From Chara braunii (Eukaryota; Streptophyta; Charophyceae; Charales; Characeae), in NCBI GenBank assembly GCA_003427395.1, contig BFEA01000484.1, forward strand, positions 681,140 through 745,139: 64,000 nucleotides of DNA, read 5' to 3'. The notes beneath the pieces are model-generated. The model saw only the letters and a program-made list of their open reading frames with translations. It was not told the origin of the DNA and ran no database searches. The number at the start of each line of letters is the position of its first letter. The first letter of the stretch is position 1. Positions 12,035 to 23,370 of the stretch are shown piece after piece. The position numbers and the translations under genes are program-made.

Positions 12035-12106
<72 letters not shown>
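12035..12106 (+). repeat. (GT)n microsatellite
   Basis: About 36 uninterrupted TG dinucleotides, followed by a degenerate TG-rich tail to about 12,180. Frames reading through it as poly-Cys/Val or poly-His/Thr are artefacts. Confidence 0.95.
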
Positions 12107-12110
<4 letters not shown>

Positions 12111-12481
12111 CGAGCGCGTGCATGTATGTGTCTGTGTGTGAGGATGTGTGCGTTTGTATGTGCTCGTGTTTGTGCGTGCTTCTCCACGCTTCAATTTCTG
12201 GCAGGTGAATGTTGTGAGGGTTTCAAAGAAAGATGCATGCCCCTCACGAGGGCATACCACGTCGGGACCATGAAACAGGAGCGACAGTCCAACAAGGGTA
12301 TGGCGAAAAGTTGCGCCCCCTGCTGACAAGGGTCTGCGTAAAAGCTATGAGGCCCCAGGGGCACGACAGGTTAAGTCGGTCGTCACAGGGCCCCGACTGC
12401 AGGAGCATAGCTTTTCACCTCTTTTCGGTGAAGGGAGGTTACCTCTCTCGATGGAGAGAAGTGACAACATGTTTGCCCTTT

Positions 12482-12590
12482 TGCCCTAGTGTCAAGCTGC
12501 TGGTGGGGGCTCGACTAACACAAAGACCTAGCATTGGCCAATGATTATGCCTCCCTTTTTATTTTCCCCAAAGTGCAAATTGTTTTTCTT
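12482..12590 (+). repeat. Direct repeat, right copy
   Basis: Diverged same-orientation copy of 10,337-10,455, sharing the tttgccctag start, a central ctaacacaa-type phrase and the aaagtgcaaattgttt end. Confidence 0.5.
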
Positions 12591-12624
12591 GGACAAAAGG
12601 ACAAATTATGGAATTGGTTGGGCT

Positions 12625-13560
12625 TAAACTACCAGTACCTCCAAGCCTGTTTTTGTCAACCCTGAATTTCATTGCGCTTCGAGTTTTGTCGAGCCTGGGT
12701 CCCACTCCATTTTCTTTATGGTACTCTCACGGAAAAAAAAAAAAAAAGTTGTGGCCGTGAAATTTACAAAACAAGAAAAAAGAAATAAAGTTATGAATGT
12801 GTTTGCAGTTGTATATATTCTTCGAAGTGGTAGTGTGAGTGTGCTCTTAGTGACGACATCTCAACCCCGTGACCATGTTGTCAGATTCCAAAAAAACAAA
12901 AAACAGAAACACGGATTCGGTCGTGAAAATGGCAGGATACATTTCTTTAAGTGTCAGTGTGATAAGGGTTACAATCCTCTTAGGAAACACAACTCGAGCA
13001 GATCATGGATTCAGATTGTTCGATTCGCAGAAACAAAAAACAAGAAAAATAAACGGAAACACGGATTCGGTTGTGAAAATGGTTGGATACGTTCCTCTAA
13101 GTGTCAGTGCGACTAGGGTTACAATCCTCTGAGAAAACACAACTAGAGCAGATCATGGATTCCGCTGTCACGTGCGGCGGTCCTGCACCCATCTGGGAGC
13201 GCTGAACCTCACGGTCGTGTCACGCAGGATTTATTTTCGTAGAACAACTCGTCACCACTCCAACCGTGCGCGCGTGCTATACCTCTCACGACGTCCTGCG
13301 ACAGGTCGGGACGTCGCGAGGTACAACTTACCTCTACCCGAGGGGCTGTCACCACCCTCAAGTAGGCGTATCCCTGCTGAGTTACCGTCCCACGATGCGA
13401 AGGCTTTTACATGCCTTTGTAGAGGTAGGTCGACCGATAGTGTTTTCTTGATCGATGTAGCATAAGATAGGGGTACGCGCGGTAAGACACCTAGAACAGA
13501 CCCGCTACGTATTTCAGGTCGAACTTTTTAATGGTAGTCTATTTCCGCTCTATGCTTTAA
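12625..13560 (-). repeat. Partial inverted copy of the large non-coding repeat (copy 3)
   Basis: In reverse complement, 12,625-13,165 matches 6925-7345, and about 13,300-13,440 matches the right-hand blocks of copies 1 and 2 (8930-9020 and 28,100-28,200). It contains an internal tandem duplication and lacks the hairpin array. Edges are approximate. Confidence 0.5.
12911..13163 (+). repeat. Tandem duplication, 150-bp period
   Basis: acggattcgg occurs at 12,911 and 13,061, and gatcatggattc at 13,001 and 13,151, giving an exact 150-bp offset with several substitutions between copies. The second copy is partial, ending near 13,163. Confidence 0.8.
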
Positions 13561-14640
13561 TTTTCTGATGATCGAACATGTCCGACTTTCCCAGTTGCTA
13601 AGACTCTCTATCCTACTGAACAGATTATGTCACAACTGTTAACAAATAACACAGGATTTATATAAGACCATAATGAGTATGAGAGTATTACCGCCGAGAA
13701 CCCTTTCTACTGTCACAAGTGCTGTGTGCCCAAGACTCTTCACGATGTCAAGCCCAGATTCAATTCAAAACCCACAAACAAAACAGACCTGCACATGATA
13801 ATGCAAAAGACAATCCACATGCCATGCACCAGCGGAGTCAACCATCAATCCACACCTCAGACTATGTCCCTCACTTCCCAAACCATGTAATGCAGTTTTA
13901 TCTTTTCCTGAGACGTAAGCCCAACCCCCTCGCATTTCTTCAAAGGACCATTGAGAGTTACTAGGACCATTTAGGCAATGACCACAGGTGACAGTTTTAC
14001 TGATCACAGGGTTTGACTTTAGATGTGGGTATCAAGTCAAAAGGGGAAAAAGTTGAATCGGCAACGACCGACCTCTTATCGAATAATAACAGAAAATTAA
14101 GTCCTTCATGTAAGACTTCTCCTTTAATTGCAGTAGACCAAAGCAAAGACTTGTACACACACAGGTCAATAAGGATTCAACATTCCCATTCGAGTTCCCA
14201 CACATTGATATCAAAGGGTCAAACCCTTAGATCTAATCTTTAAGCTTTAGGATCAAACATCCCAAAGTCTAATTTCTAACTTCTATTTACCCTAAGTCAT
14301 CTGTCACTTCTCCCTTTGTTCAAGGAGTCCCTTGCCTATGTCCTAGGTTGTCTCAGGGAAACTCATATTCCCTTTTCTCTCAGTTCTTGCATTCTCTCTC
14401 TCGCGGATAAACACACTCTCTGGTGCTTATGTGGTAGTCTAGCTGAGATCAAACTTATGGTATTGACAACTCCTCCTTAGGAGTTTATTAACAACTGAGA
14501 TTACGCAAAGTTTCTCATTTTCTGGCTCTTCTGTCCCTACGGTATTCGTTTTTTTCTCTATTCTTTTTATGAACTTTTGGAGTCGCCCCCGATGGAACAC
14601 TCCCTTTTTTCTTTTCTCTTCTTTTTGTCCTGACATACGC
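13561..14640. other. No gene seen
   Basis: Only short unsupported frames are present. No domain, repeat border or RNA signature is recognised. It runs up to the hairpin-rich block starting at 14,641. Confidence 0.45.
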
Positions 14641-16290
14641 AAGTAGTGGGTTGACTCACCCGGGAATCATCCACTACTTGATCAATTCTAAATCAAACGG
14701 TTAGTCAAACGAGTAGTCGAATTGCTCCTACGAAAGCAATCAACCACCCTTCATAGCTCAAGCAATCCTCATGCGATCAAACAATTCAGACAATCATGTG
14801 CGAGTGACTGGATAATCCATNTGTGAGTATTTAGTTTTTGATAAACCCCTTTTAGATCCAGATGTCAATACAGAAGTTCAAGCAAGTAATAGGCGACCTT
14901 CCCGGAAGCCTCCTCCTACTCCTTGATCGGAGCTAAGTCTACCTTTCATAAGCGTAATAGGATGATCCAATGGGAGTCACCCTACTATTAACGTAGAGTC
15001 GGACGAGCTTGAGATTAAGTTTGTGGTTTTTGGATGATTTGAAGTGTCATACTTGGTACGTTAGAATGTAGCCAAGTGGTTTATATAGAATGACTCTATG
15101 AGAACCTCCTATATCCGGATCCAATGTTAACTAATCAGGTCATTGGTAATCATGCAATGCCAAACAAGTAGCAGGGTTACTCAATTCTCTTCCTGTTAGT
15201 TGATCCCTAGATCAAACAACGTATTAAGATGACTCTCCCTGGAGCCACCTAATATCTGTTCGATGTATAGGGAATCAAGATTGTTAATTGACTCATAGAT
15301 TAAACAGAATATTAAGATGACCCTCTCGAGAGCCACCTAATATCTGTTCGATGTGTAGGAAACCAAATTGTTTATAATTGTCAATTGATCCCAGATCAAA
15401 CAGATTATTAAGATGACCCTTCTGGGAGCCACCTAATATATGTTTGATGTGTAGGGGATAAAGATTATTTATAGTTGTTAATTGACCCCTAGATCAAACA
15501 TAATATTAAAATGACCCTCCCGGAAGCCATCTAACATTTGTTTGATGTATAGGGAATCAAAATTGTTTGTAATTGTTGATTGATCCCCAAATCAAACCGA
15601 ATATTAAGATGACCCTGCCAGGAGTCACCTAATATCTGTTCGATGTATAGGGGATGAAAATTTCTTGTTAGTTGACCCCTAGATCAAACAGAATATTAAG
15701 ATGACCCTCCCGGGAGCCATCTAATATCTGTTCGATGTATAGGGGATAAATAAATTATTTATAGTTGTTAATTGATCCCAAGATCAAACAGAATATTAAG
15801 ATGACCCTCCCGGGAACCACCTATTATCTGTTCGAAATGTAGGGATCAAGAATATTTGTAGTTTGTTAATTGACCCCAGATCAAACAAAGTATTAAGATG
15901 ACCCGCCCGGGAGCCATCTAATATCTGTCCGATACATAGGGGATCAAAATCATTTATAGTTGCACTTGGAGTTCATTTATTAAGTTAGGCAAAGGCATGT
16001 TGACTTACACAGAAGGCAACACAGATCGTCCTAGACTCAAGGGTTCGTGTACTCACCCGGGAGTACTTAATTCCCTCCTTAAGTCTAATCCAATCTTTCG
16101 ATAGGAGAACTCCACGGGAGACTCCTATTACCTCTGCTTTTGTCAGTTATTTGAAAACGGTGTATTCCACGGAAGTATCGGATTAGTTTTTGCCTTGGTT
16201 AAATCAGTTGAAAACGTGTACTTTATGGGAGTACCGGATTAATCTTGGATTTAACTGTTTGAGTTATCAGGAAAAAACGCACGACATCTT
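14641..16290. repeat. Hairpin-rich block B (variable arms, CCCGGGA-like centres)
   Basis: Many inverted repeats are centred on sequences like CCCGGGA. Examples are AAGTAGTGG/CCACTACTT (14,641-14,649/14,671-14,679), GTACTC/GAGTAC (16,049-16,054/16,061-16,066) and TAGGAG/CTCCTA (16,102-16,107/16,122-16,127). The middle contains the regular array annotated separately. One unresolved base lies at 14,821. No coding capacity is seen. Confidence 0.65.
15202..15945 (+). repeat. Eight-unit hairpin tandem array, about 97-bp period
   Basis: Units of about 75 bp start at 15,202, 15,290, 15,387, 15,484, 15,582, 15,674, 15,774 and 15,872, separated by AT-rich spacers of 13-30 bp. Each unit is a quasi-palindrome: a left arm of the type CCCCTAGATCAAACAGA, then ATATTAAGATGACC, a centre CTCCCGGGAG, and a right arm returning as ATCTAATATCTGTTCGAT then GTATAGGGG. 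Centres vary: the second unit has CTCTCGAGAG, a paired change that keeps the palindrome. No protein is encoded. Function is unknown. Confidence 0.85.
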
Positions 16291-16934
16291 CCCATCCTTA
16301 ATGTTGAAGTCCAGGGCTAAATAGTTAGGCTGGGTAGCTTGCACGGCAAATACCCTTTTAGTCATTCCAAACAGCGCGACGACCGCAATGGAGGCCTCCA
16401 TCAAACTGCCTTTGTTGTCTCAAAACCAAGCAGGCTAAGTTTCCTTCTCGGTTCTTTCCTAGGTTCCTTCCTTTCCTCAGGCAAGGTTCTCATTCCAATC
16501 ATATAGTACTTTTCTTAGTTGATATGATTAGTCATGAAAAAAACTATAAACAACATATCACATGAATACGCAGGCATTTTGCTAGAAGGGGTGTAGTTTG
16601 TAAGGGATATGGGGAAGGAATCGATGACGTGTACCTTACGGTTCCCTGCCTCCAGATTTCATCCTAAACTCCAGCAGAGCTCTCGCAATCGCCCTGTTTT
16701 GTCGGTCCCGTATTGCACCTGCAATGGGTCGTTTGGTCCTTTTGTAGGAATATATCTTTAGACACAAGCACATGGGATGAACAATCAGGAGGAAGGATGG
16801 AGGAGGCAGGCACCATCACATATTGACAATGTCCCTCTCCTCTCCGTCGCCCCCATATTATTTCCCTTCTCTAGCCCATGCTTTCCTCTCCTTTCCTGAC
16901 CCATAATTTAGCACAATTACTTAATTAATCAATA
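16291..16934. other. No gene seen
   Basis: Moderately AT-rich sequence without recognisable domains or strong repeats up to the AAT array. Confidence 0.4.
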
Positions 16935-17012
<78 letters not shown>

Positions 17013-17033
17013 AATAACAATAATAATGATAAT
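16935..17033 (+). repeat. (AAT)n microsatellite
   Basis: Nearly uninterrupted AAT triplets. It is followed directly by TGTAAGG, similar to the TGCAAGG terminus of the LTR at 29,546. Confidence 0.95.
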
Positions 17034-17723
17034 GTAAGGTATATATTTATAGACTGCCAAACTGCGAAATCCATAGATGTCAAGAACATGCATGAGTATA
17101 GAGTGTACATGCATTAAGTATTTATCAAAATAGAGCATTATAACGTAGTAATGAGCCAATGTCCAAAAATCAAGCAACATCAATGCAGTATCCAGAACCG
17201 CTCTCCCTGTCTGGCGCACAGCGCCCAACCTACTCTAACGTATTATCCTACGATGCAGCTGGTTCACACGACAAGATCATTTCGGTTCACATGTCTGCCC
17301 ATACCATCGGCAACCTCTCTCTTATGTTCTTAGGTGCGTATATTGTCACCCTTAATCAGACCTTGGTCATCCCACACGATGCCTTATTCCTGAAGGTCAA
17401 CCGATCATCCGTCGTTCCTCCCCTGGCGCCTAGCAGCCCGGCTATGGCCGCATACGTCCCACTGTCATGTCTAGCATGTAGGTGCCCAGTCACAATCTTT
17501 CGCGGCCTGGGTCAACCGTACAGCGCAGCTTGGCGGGGTTTTCAGCATTCGCCCAACCAGCTGCTGTGCAGCAGGAGCCTGAATACCCACATACGAAAAT
17601 GTCAAATTGGCCTGTGATGAATACTCAGGCCCGACTTCACTTAGGGTGGGCATTTTGCTTGCTGGGCCTTGACCCAAAACAATGTGATATCTGATAGAAT
17701 CAATTAAGGGCTTGATTCTTACA

Positions 17724-17724
<1 letters not shown>
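17034..17724 (-). repeat. Decayed solo-LTR-like segment between AAT arrays
   Basis: Shares phrases with the LTRs at 29,546-30,648 and 37,578-38,618: a GGCGC-rich CAGCGCCC palindromic motif near 17,212-17,224 and a cttcacttaggg phrase near 17,636 matching 30,583. It is bounded on both sides by AAT arrays. Strand follows the orientation of the full element's LTRs. Similarity is patchy, so it may be a related family rather than the same one. Confidence 0.45.
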
Positions 17725-17793
<69 letters not shown>

Positions 17794-17822
17794 TAATAAT
17801 AATAATAATAACACAAATAGTA

Positions 17823-17862
<40 letters not shown>

Positions 17863-17908
17863 TAACAGTAATATTAGTAATAAATAATAATAACAGTAAT
17901 AATAATAA
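17725..17908 (+). repeat. (AAT)n microsatellite, interrupted
   Basis: AAT triplets with occasional AAC and AGT interruptions. The next bases are TGCAAGG (17,909 on), the same start as the intact element's LTR. Confidence 0.95.
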
Positions 17909-18230
17909 TGCAAGGAACTGACTGTTCATAGCTTGCTCAAGTGCATCAAACCGTATACATACATGTCACCACATGTACCAAGCTGCTTTACACAAAATCA
18001 GATAGTGATGAGATAAGGACCAAGTAGCACAACTTAGATCATCAATGTTACTTAATACAAAGAATATCACGAGTTCTAGAGTTCAGCGCCAATCAAGAGG
18101 TAAGTCTCCCTCGTCATGCAGCAACGTGGGACCTGGCTCAGTGAGCGTCCTCCTTCAGATCACAAGTGCGGCGTCAACAGGTAAGTGTCCACCATATCCA
18201 AATTCACTCCCTATTTCTTTCTCTTAATAA
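17909..18230 (-). repeat. Decayed LTR-like segment after AAT array
   Basis: Starts TGCAAGGA like the LTR at 29,546. It contains two splice-donor-like sites, GAGGTAAGT (18,098) and CAGGTAAGT (18,178), at which related copies also carry AGGTRMGT motifs. Its right end is not resolved. Confidence 0.4.
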
Positions 18231-19041
18231 CTCTGTCTTGGTTCTTTTCCCTTCACTATGTCTGTTCGCTCTCACCTACGAAGATCTATTCTGGATGTCT
18301 TTCATTACTATCCTACTTACTTACCATCGTACTACTATCATAGGTTGGCGCAGTTATGGTTTCTCTGCTGCCAGCGCCCAACTCCTTTCCTCTCTGTCGC
18401 AGCTTCTCCTTCAGCACCCAACTCCCTGCACTATAGCGTACAAGTGCCTCTGCTCTTCCACGCATCAATGCCAAATGGGAACCTGCCTGTGTCTGACTGC
18501 CTGTCAAACTATGAGTTTGACTGCGTTTGACCATCTGTCGAACTGTGTGTCCCACGGGCATGGGAAAGGATCTGACCAACGAGCTGCAGAGGTGTAAATA
18601 AAGAAACAGTGCCCAGCCATTCACCCATTCTTGCGTGAGTCATGCGAAAGCGTCGCCATAAGCGATTTGTTTGAGGCGGTCTTCTGCCGAGTGCCCGAAG
18701 ACGAAGTGGGCAGTGTAAAGGCTGCACAGCCTCATCCAACAGGATTGAGCCGCCATGGCTGTCATAGACAATGTGCGAGTGTAGAGTGTGCACGTGCGTA
18801 TGATACAGTGCGTTGTGTGTGGGATATCCAGGGTGATCCAGAGTCAAGTGTGTGAACAATGGCATCGGGATACAGTAACGAATGAAGAGTTGTTGAGTGC
18901 TGATGTGCCATAGCCATTGAAGTGAACTGCATTCTCAGTTACCATACCTCTGAGATATGATTGGGCGCTCGTTACCGGTCCGCTGCACACATGCTTGCAT
19001 GCATGAGAAGTGTGAAAGAAATCGAGTTTGACTCTACTAAT
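18231..19041. other. No gene seen
   Basis: Only short unsupported frames occur. Part may belong to LTR-related repeats since it ends in an AAT array, but I see no clear match. Confidence 0.4.
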
Positions 19042-19575
<534 letters not shown>

Positions 19576-19577
19576 GA

Positions 19578-19732
19578 TACACACACACACACACATACAT
19601 ACATATATATATATATATATATCGTCACAAATAAAACTGCCCGGTAAACCGTAGGTAGAGAGAGAGAAGAGGACAACAAACGAGGGGCTGTGACAAACTG
19701 TTTCGTCGGAGTTTCACCGACTCATCAGTAGG

Positions 19733-19762
<30 letters not shown>
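19578..19762. repeat. (CA)n and (TA)n microsatellites
   Basis: A CA tract near 19,580-19,596 passes into TA repeats to 19,622. A second TA tract lies at 19,737-19,762. Confidence 0.9.
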
Positions 19763-19766
<4 letters not shown>

Positions 19767-20280
19767 CTCTGTCTGTATCTGCTTGTCTGCGTCCATCTCT
19801 ATTCGTTTGTTTCTCATAGGGCTGTATGTTTTTGCTTCTTGTCTGTTTTGTCCATCTGTCTGACGACTTGTCACTGCGACTGGTCGTTTGTTTGGTAGCC
19901 CGTATTCGTCTGCCTGTTCGTTTGTTTGTGTCGGACTGCTTGTTTATCTGATCTGCTTGTATATATGTTTGGCCTCTCTGCTTTGTCTTGTCTATCTTTC
20001 TGGTTGTTTGTTTCTTTTCTTGTCATGCCTGCTTCTCTCTCTCTTCCTCTCTTTCGCTCTTACCATATTTTGTTTGTATGTGTGGTCGCTCGCCACTGTT
20101 TGTTGGTTATCTGCCACTGCCTGTCTCTCTGTCTGTGTGTTCATCTATGTTTTGTGCCATCCTTCCGACTGCCTGTTTGTTTTAGCCGTGACTCACCACC
20201 TGTGTTCGCCTGCCTTTTGTCCGCCTGTTCACTCGGCTGTCTGTGGCTCACTATCTCTTCTCTCATCTCTCTCTCTCTCT
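19763..20280. repeat. Low-complexity CTGT/TTTG/CTCT-rich tract
   Basis: Pyrimidine-plus-G-rich simple sequence on the plus strand. Long frames here read as Cys/Leu/Ser-rich and are composition artefacts. Confidence 0.7.
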
Positions 20281-20281
20281 A

Positions 20282-20650
20282 CTGCAAAGAAAGTGAACAA
20301 TAGCGAGATGATGATACTCAATCTGCACACTTACATTGTGAGGCAGATCGTATCACGGCACCAAAAGCAGCACTACACTAGTAAGACATCAATACAGAAT
20401 CGTAATATTGAAAACCATTGTCAATGAGAGCTTACTCTCGCCTTCCACCAAATCACACGTATCCAGGCCCTTCTCCCTACTTGGTGCTTGATATACAACC
20501 ATCATTTGTCTACTAACTGACAATGCGACCATTGACGTTAGTAGTCAACGGAAGTACTTGAAGATGTCGATCCTTGCAGGCCATCGCTAATACCAGGTAA
20601 GTGCCTTTATATCACCATCATCATCATCATTACAAATACAATGTCGATAT
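20282..20650 (-). repeat. Decayed partial LTR of the 29.5-38.6 kb family
   Basis: Aligns along its length with the LTR at 29,546 on: it starts TGCAAAGAAAGTGAACAA, carries agcgagatgat, later gaaaaccattgt, an aagtacttgaagatg phrase and CCAGGTAAGTGCC, then a CAT-triplet run, all in the same order as the intact LTR. This is the best-supported diverged LTR copy in the window. Confidence 0.65.
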
Positions 20651-20760
20651 CCCTTCTGACTCGTCGATCAGACTACTGACGGAAGATCCCACTCGGCCTA
20701 CTCCACTATGCCGATGACGGCTACAACAACTATCCCAAAGTAATAATGGTGTCGGTGCGA

Positions 20761-21702
20761 ATACCCTTACAAGGGTATCCGCCCTGGTTTTTGTAAGCGA
20801 CAGAAAATAGTTTGGTTTAAAGTTTAATTATACCGTGCTAGGCGCGGCTGCGACCGTGATTTACGTTGACTGGATGATTTACTAGAGTAGAGAGTGCGTG
20901 GGCGCGCAGGTTTGAGGCGCGCGTGATTCCGTTTCTATTATTGATTATAGAGCCGGCGTGGACGCCGGTCGGTTCACTTTTATTTTATCTCTATTTCTAT
21001 CCTTGTTTACTCTTGATTAAACCAGGATCTAGGGGATATTTTCTTTTGATGGCTACGTTTGACCGAGTCGAGTGCACGTGCGGAGAACGACCCCGACGAC
21101 GGCATCGGCAGCGACGGCGCGACTTCGTGCGGTGAGCGGGGTGTCGTAGGATGGCGCGCGGGGCAATTATGGCACGGTAAGAGCAAGCCGGCGCTGACAC
21201 TGGGAGCCGCGCAACCGGTTTGTCGGCCCAAAGCGCAGCGCCGCACTGCCTTGTATGGTACTCTGAGGGCGCTGGTCTCAAGCTTGGGCATAGCCCTATA
21301 GGTTACGATAGCGGACTGTTACTATGAAGGTTCGGGGATCGAGGCCAGCGGGCGTCGGCGCGGCGACAGCGGAGTAGCGTGGAGCGAAAGCCTGAGGGGT
21401 TGAGGGCCCTGTGGGGCTATCCCCCTCGGTTTTGCTTATGGGCGCGGCGGCAGGCCCAATCCGCGGGGCTGGCAGGGTGCCAACGATCCCGCGGTTCCCA
21501 GACGTTACCGTTATTTTATTTTAGTTCCCTTTTCGGGTATTGTTCTGGGTCCCTTTGCTACCGCGTCCCATTTTGGGACGCGGGACTGCAGTAGGAGCGC
21601 GTGGGGGTGTGTTGTATTTGCGGGGTCGCCTGAAGTGCAATTACAAACTGTTTTCGAAACTACGCCGGAGCCGCGCCCGGCGTTGTTTTGCCTGGGCGCG
21701 GC
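20761..21702. repeat. GC-rich hairpin block, left part
   Basis: Perfect inverted repeats: ATACCCTT/AAGGGTAT (20,761-20,768/20,771-20,778), CCGGCGT/ACGCCGG (20,953-20,959/20,962-20,968), CCGCGTCCCA/TGGGACGCGG (21,561-21,570/21,574-21,583), GCCGCGCCC/GGGCGCGGC (21,670-21,678/21,694-21,702). No two arms are alike. The first hairpin recurs at 41,889-41,906. No coding function is recognised despite some GC-rich open frames. Confidence 0.6.
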
Positions 21703-22400
21703 ACCGTGGGTGTGGCAGGCACCCGAGAGCCTGGCTCAATGAGTACACCCCCGGACTGCTTGGCGCGTTGAATGGAGTTGTTACCTTGTTGCGATCTTTG
21801 AGCCCCGTGACCACCGTTTCATTGCCCGTGTTGATCGAGGGGCGCCTGTGCTAGCGGATAGCTTGACACGGGGGTGAGAACAGGGCACTGTTGACGAGAC
21901 CGGACCTGGACGGGCATCGGTGCCGCATGCATATGGAAAAGGGGGCGCCTTGAGGTTTGCCCCCTCCCTCTTCGCTGCTCTCGAGCGCCGCGGTCAGAAG
22001 CACCGGGTTGGGTGCACAGCGCCCCTACCGAAGGCAGCGCTCGTCGGTCGGGAGTTTAGGGGCGAAAGACTAATCGAACCGTGTAGTAGTTGGCTTTCCC
22101 GAACTTCCTCCTACGATCGCCCGATGGGCTGAGCGCTAAGACAGCGCTGCTCCGAGCAACAGCAGGACGGCGGGCGGAAGGCGGTGAGAGTGTCGGGGTG
22201 GCCACGACGACGGGAGCTGTCAGACAGATGGTAGTGGGAACGAGTGGAGAGGGGCGGCCTGAAAAACTGGGCGCAACAGGCAAGCGGGAGATAAAGTGCA
22301 GGCAAAGGTGAGGAGTGACGGGCAACAGCAAAGGAGTGAAAGACGGAATGAATCCGAGCGCGTTTCGATGTCAGATTCATTTGAAGAAGGGAGAGGAGGA
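21703..22400. other. GC-rich, no gene seen
   Basis: Open frames of 70-104 codons exist on both strands but overlap each other and match nothing I recognise. High GC makes such frames common. Confidence 0.4.
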
Positions 22401-23370
22401 AGCAAACGTAGTTTGTTCATCTCCGAGCGGAATCGGACGAGAAAATATTCGTGTTAGGGGTTTTGGTAGTGGGCGAACCTGTTTATCGAGTCGGACTAGT
22501 GGGAGAGTTAATAAATTAGGAGTTAGTTGAGAAACGGACTGCGCGGGCTATGGCGGGAGAGGCAGTGAAAGGAGAAGGGCGAAGTAGGAGAATGAGTAAC
22601 TTGCCCGATTCTCAACGAAATCGGGCGGTTTAATACTCGATTCTGGGGTTCTTGGACCCCACGAATCGATCTACGAGGTTAGTTTTAGGGAAAAGTTAGT
22701 AGAATATAAGGTAGAAAGAGAAGGGAGTGCGCCGGGGCATGGCGGAGTGTTAGAGGTAGAAGAAAAGGAAACGAGTGTTCTGTACTCGTTCGTGGACGAA
22801 ATTGGGCAGGGGAACACGCGGATTCGGGGTTCTGTTATCGGGCGAATCCGATCATGAAGGTGGATGTAATAGGAAGTTAGTAGATCAGGAGTTAGTAGGG
22901 GAAATTAGTGCGTGAAGGAAGGGGAATGGTAGCATGAACCTGGACGACGGATCGCGCCAGGTACATGCACATCCAAAGGGGAGTGATGGCAGAGCCAAAA
23001 GTGGAGTGTGGTTGATAGGGAACGGTTTTGAGGAGGGAAAAAGCCCATCCCGGGGTTTTGACCCCGGGCGAATGCAATAAAACGGTTAGTTTTAGTGTTA
23101 GATTAGTAAAATAGTGAGTTAGGAAGAAGACTTACTGCGCCAAGCTATAGCAGACGGGAAGAACGGGAGCGAGGGGACTAATATTCTTACGACCCGCTCG
23201 TTTTCAACAAGAACGAGCGAGTGAAGGTAGGAGATCTGGGTTTCGAAGGTAGACGAATCGGAATCCGCTGTTGGATTAGCAGGGCAGATATTAGGTAGGA
23301 AGATAAAAATAATAAAAATAATAAATAAAAACTCGATGAACCTACCCTGCTTCTAGTGGTAGGTTCATTC
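22401..23370. repeat. Hairpin block, variable arms, GTTAG-rich spacers
   Basis: Successive perfect hairpins are GCCCGATT/AATCGGGC (22,603-22,610/22,619-22,626), TCGATTC/GAATCGA enclosing GGGGT/ACCCC (22,637-22,669), GGATTCG/CGAATCC (22,820-22,826/22,843-22,849), CCCGGGGT/ACCCCGGG (23,049-23,056/23,061-23,068), GCTCGTT/AACGAGC (23,196-23,202/23,212-23,218) and TGAACCTACC/GGTAGGTTCA (23,337-23,346/23,358-23,367). Spacers often contain GTTAGT or GTTAGTTTTAG. No coding function is seen. Confidence 0.65.

Noticed and set aside
11835-12329. Open frames of 100-160 codons across the (GT)n tract
   Set aside because: Poly-Cys/Val and poly-His/Thr from a dinucleotide repeat plus the GA/CT hairpin array.
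14821-14821. Possible gap-fill duplication at a single N
   Set aside because: The flanks of this N do not repeat each other, unlike at 30,361.
15202-15945. CRISPR-like array
   Set aside because: The repeats are 75-bp quasi-palindromes, the spacers are short, AT-rich and similar to each other, there are no cas genes, and the context is eukaryotic retrotransposons.
16929-17110. Long poly-Ile, poly-Leu, poly-Tyr and poly-Asn reading frames here and at 17,700, 18,970, 28,330, 28,800 and 29,320
   Set aside because: They are translations of AAT microsatellites in different frames and strands, with no conserved protein content.
21007-21301. Overlapping 80-94 codon frames in GC-rich DNA
   Set aside because: Three frames overlap on both strands, as expected for high GC; none has a recognisable motif.
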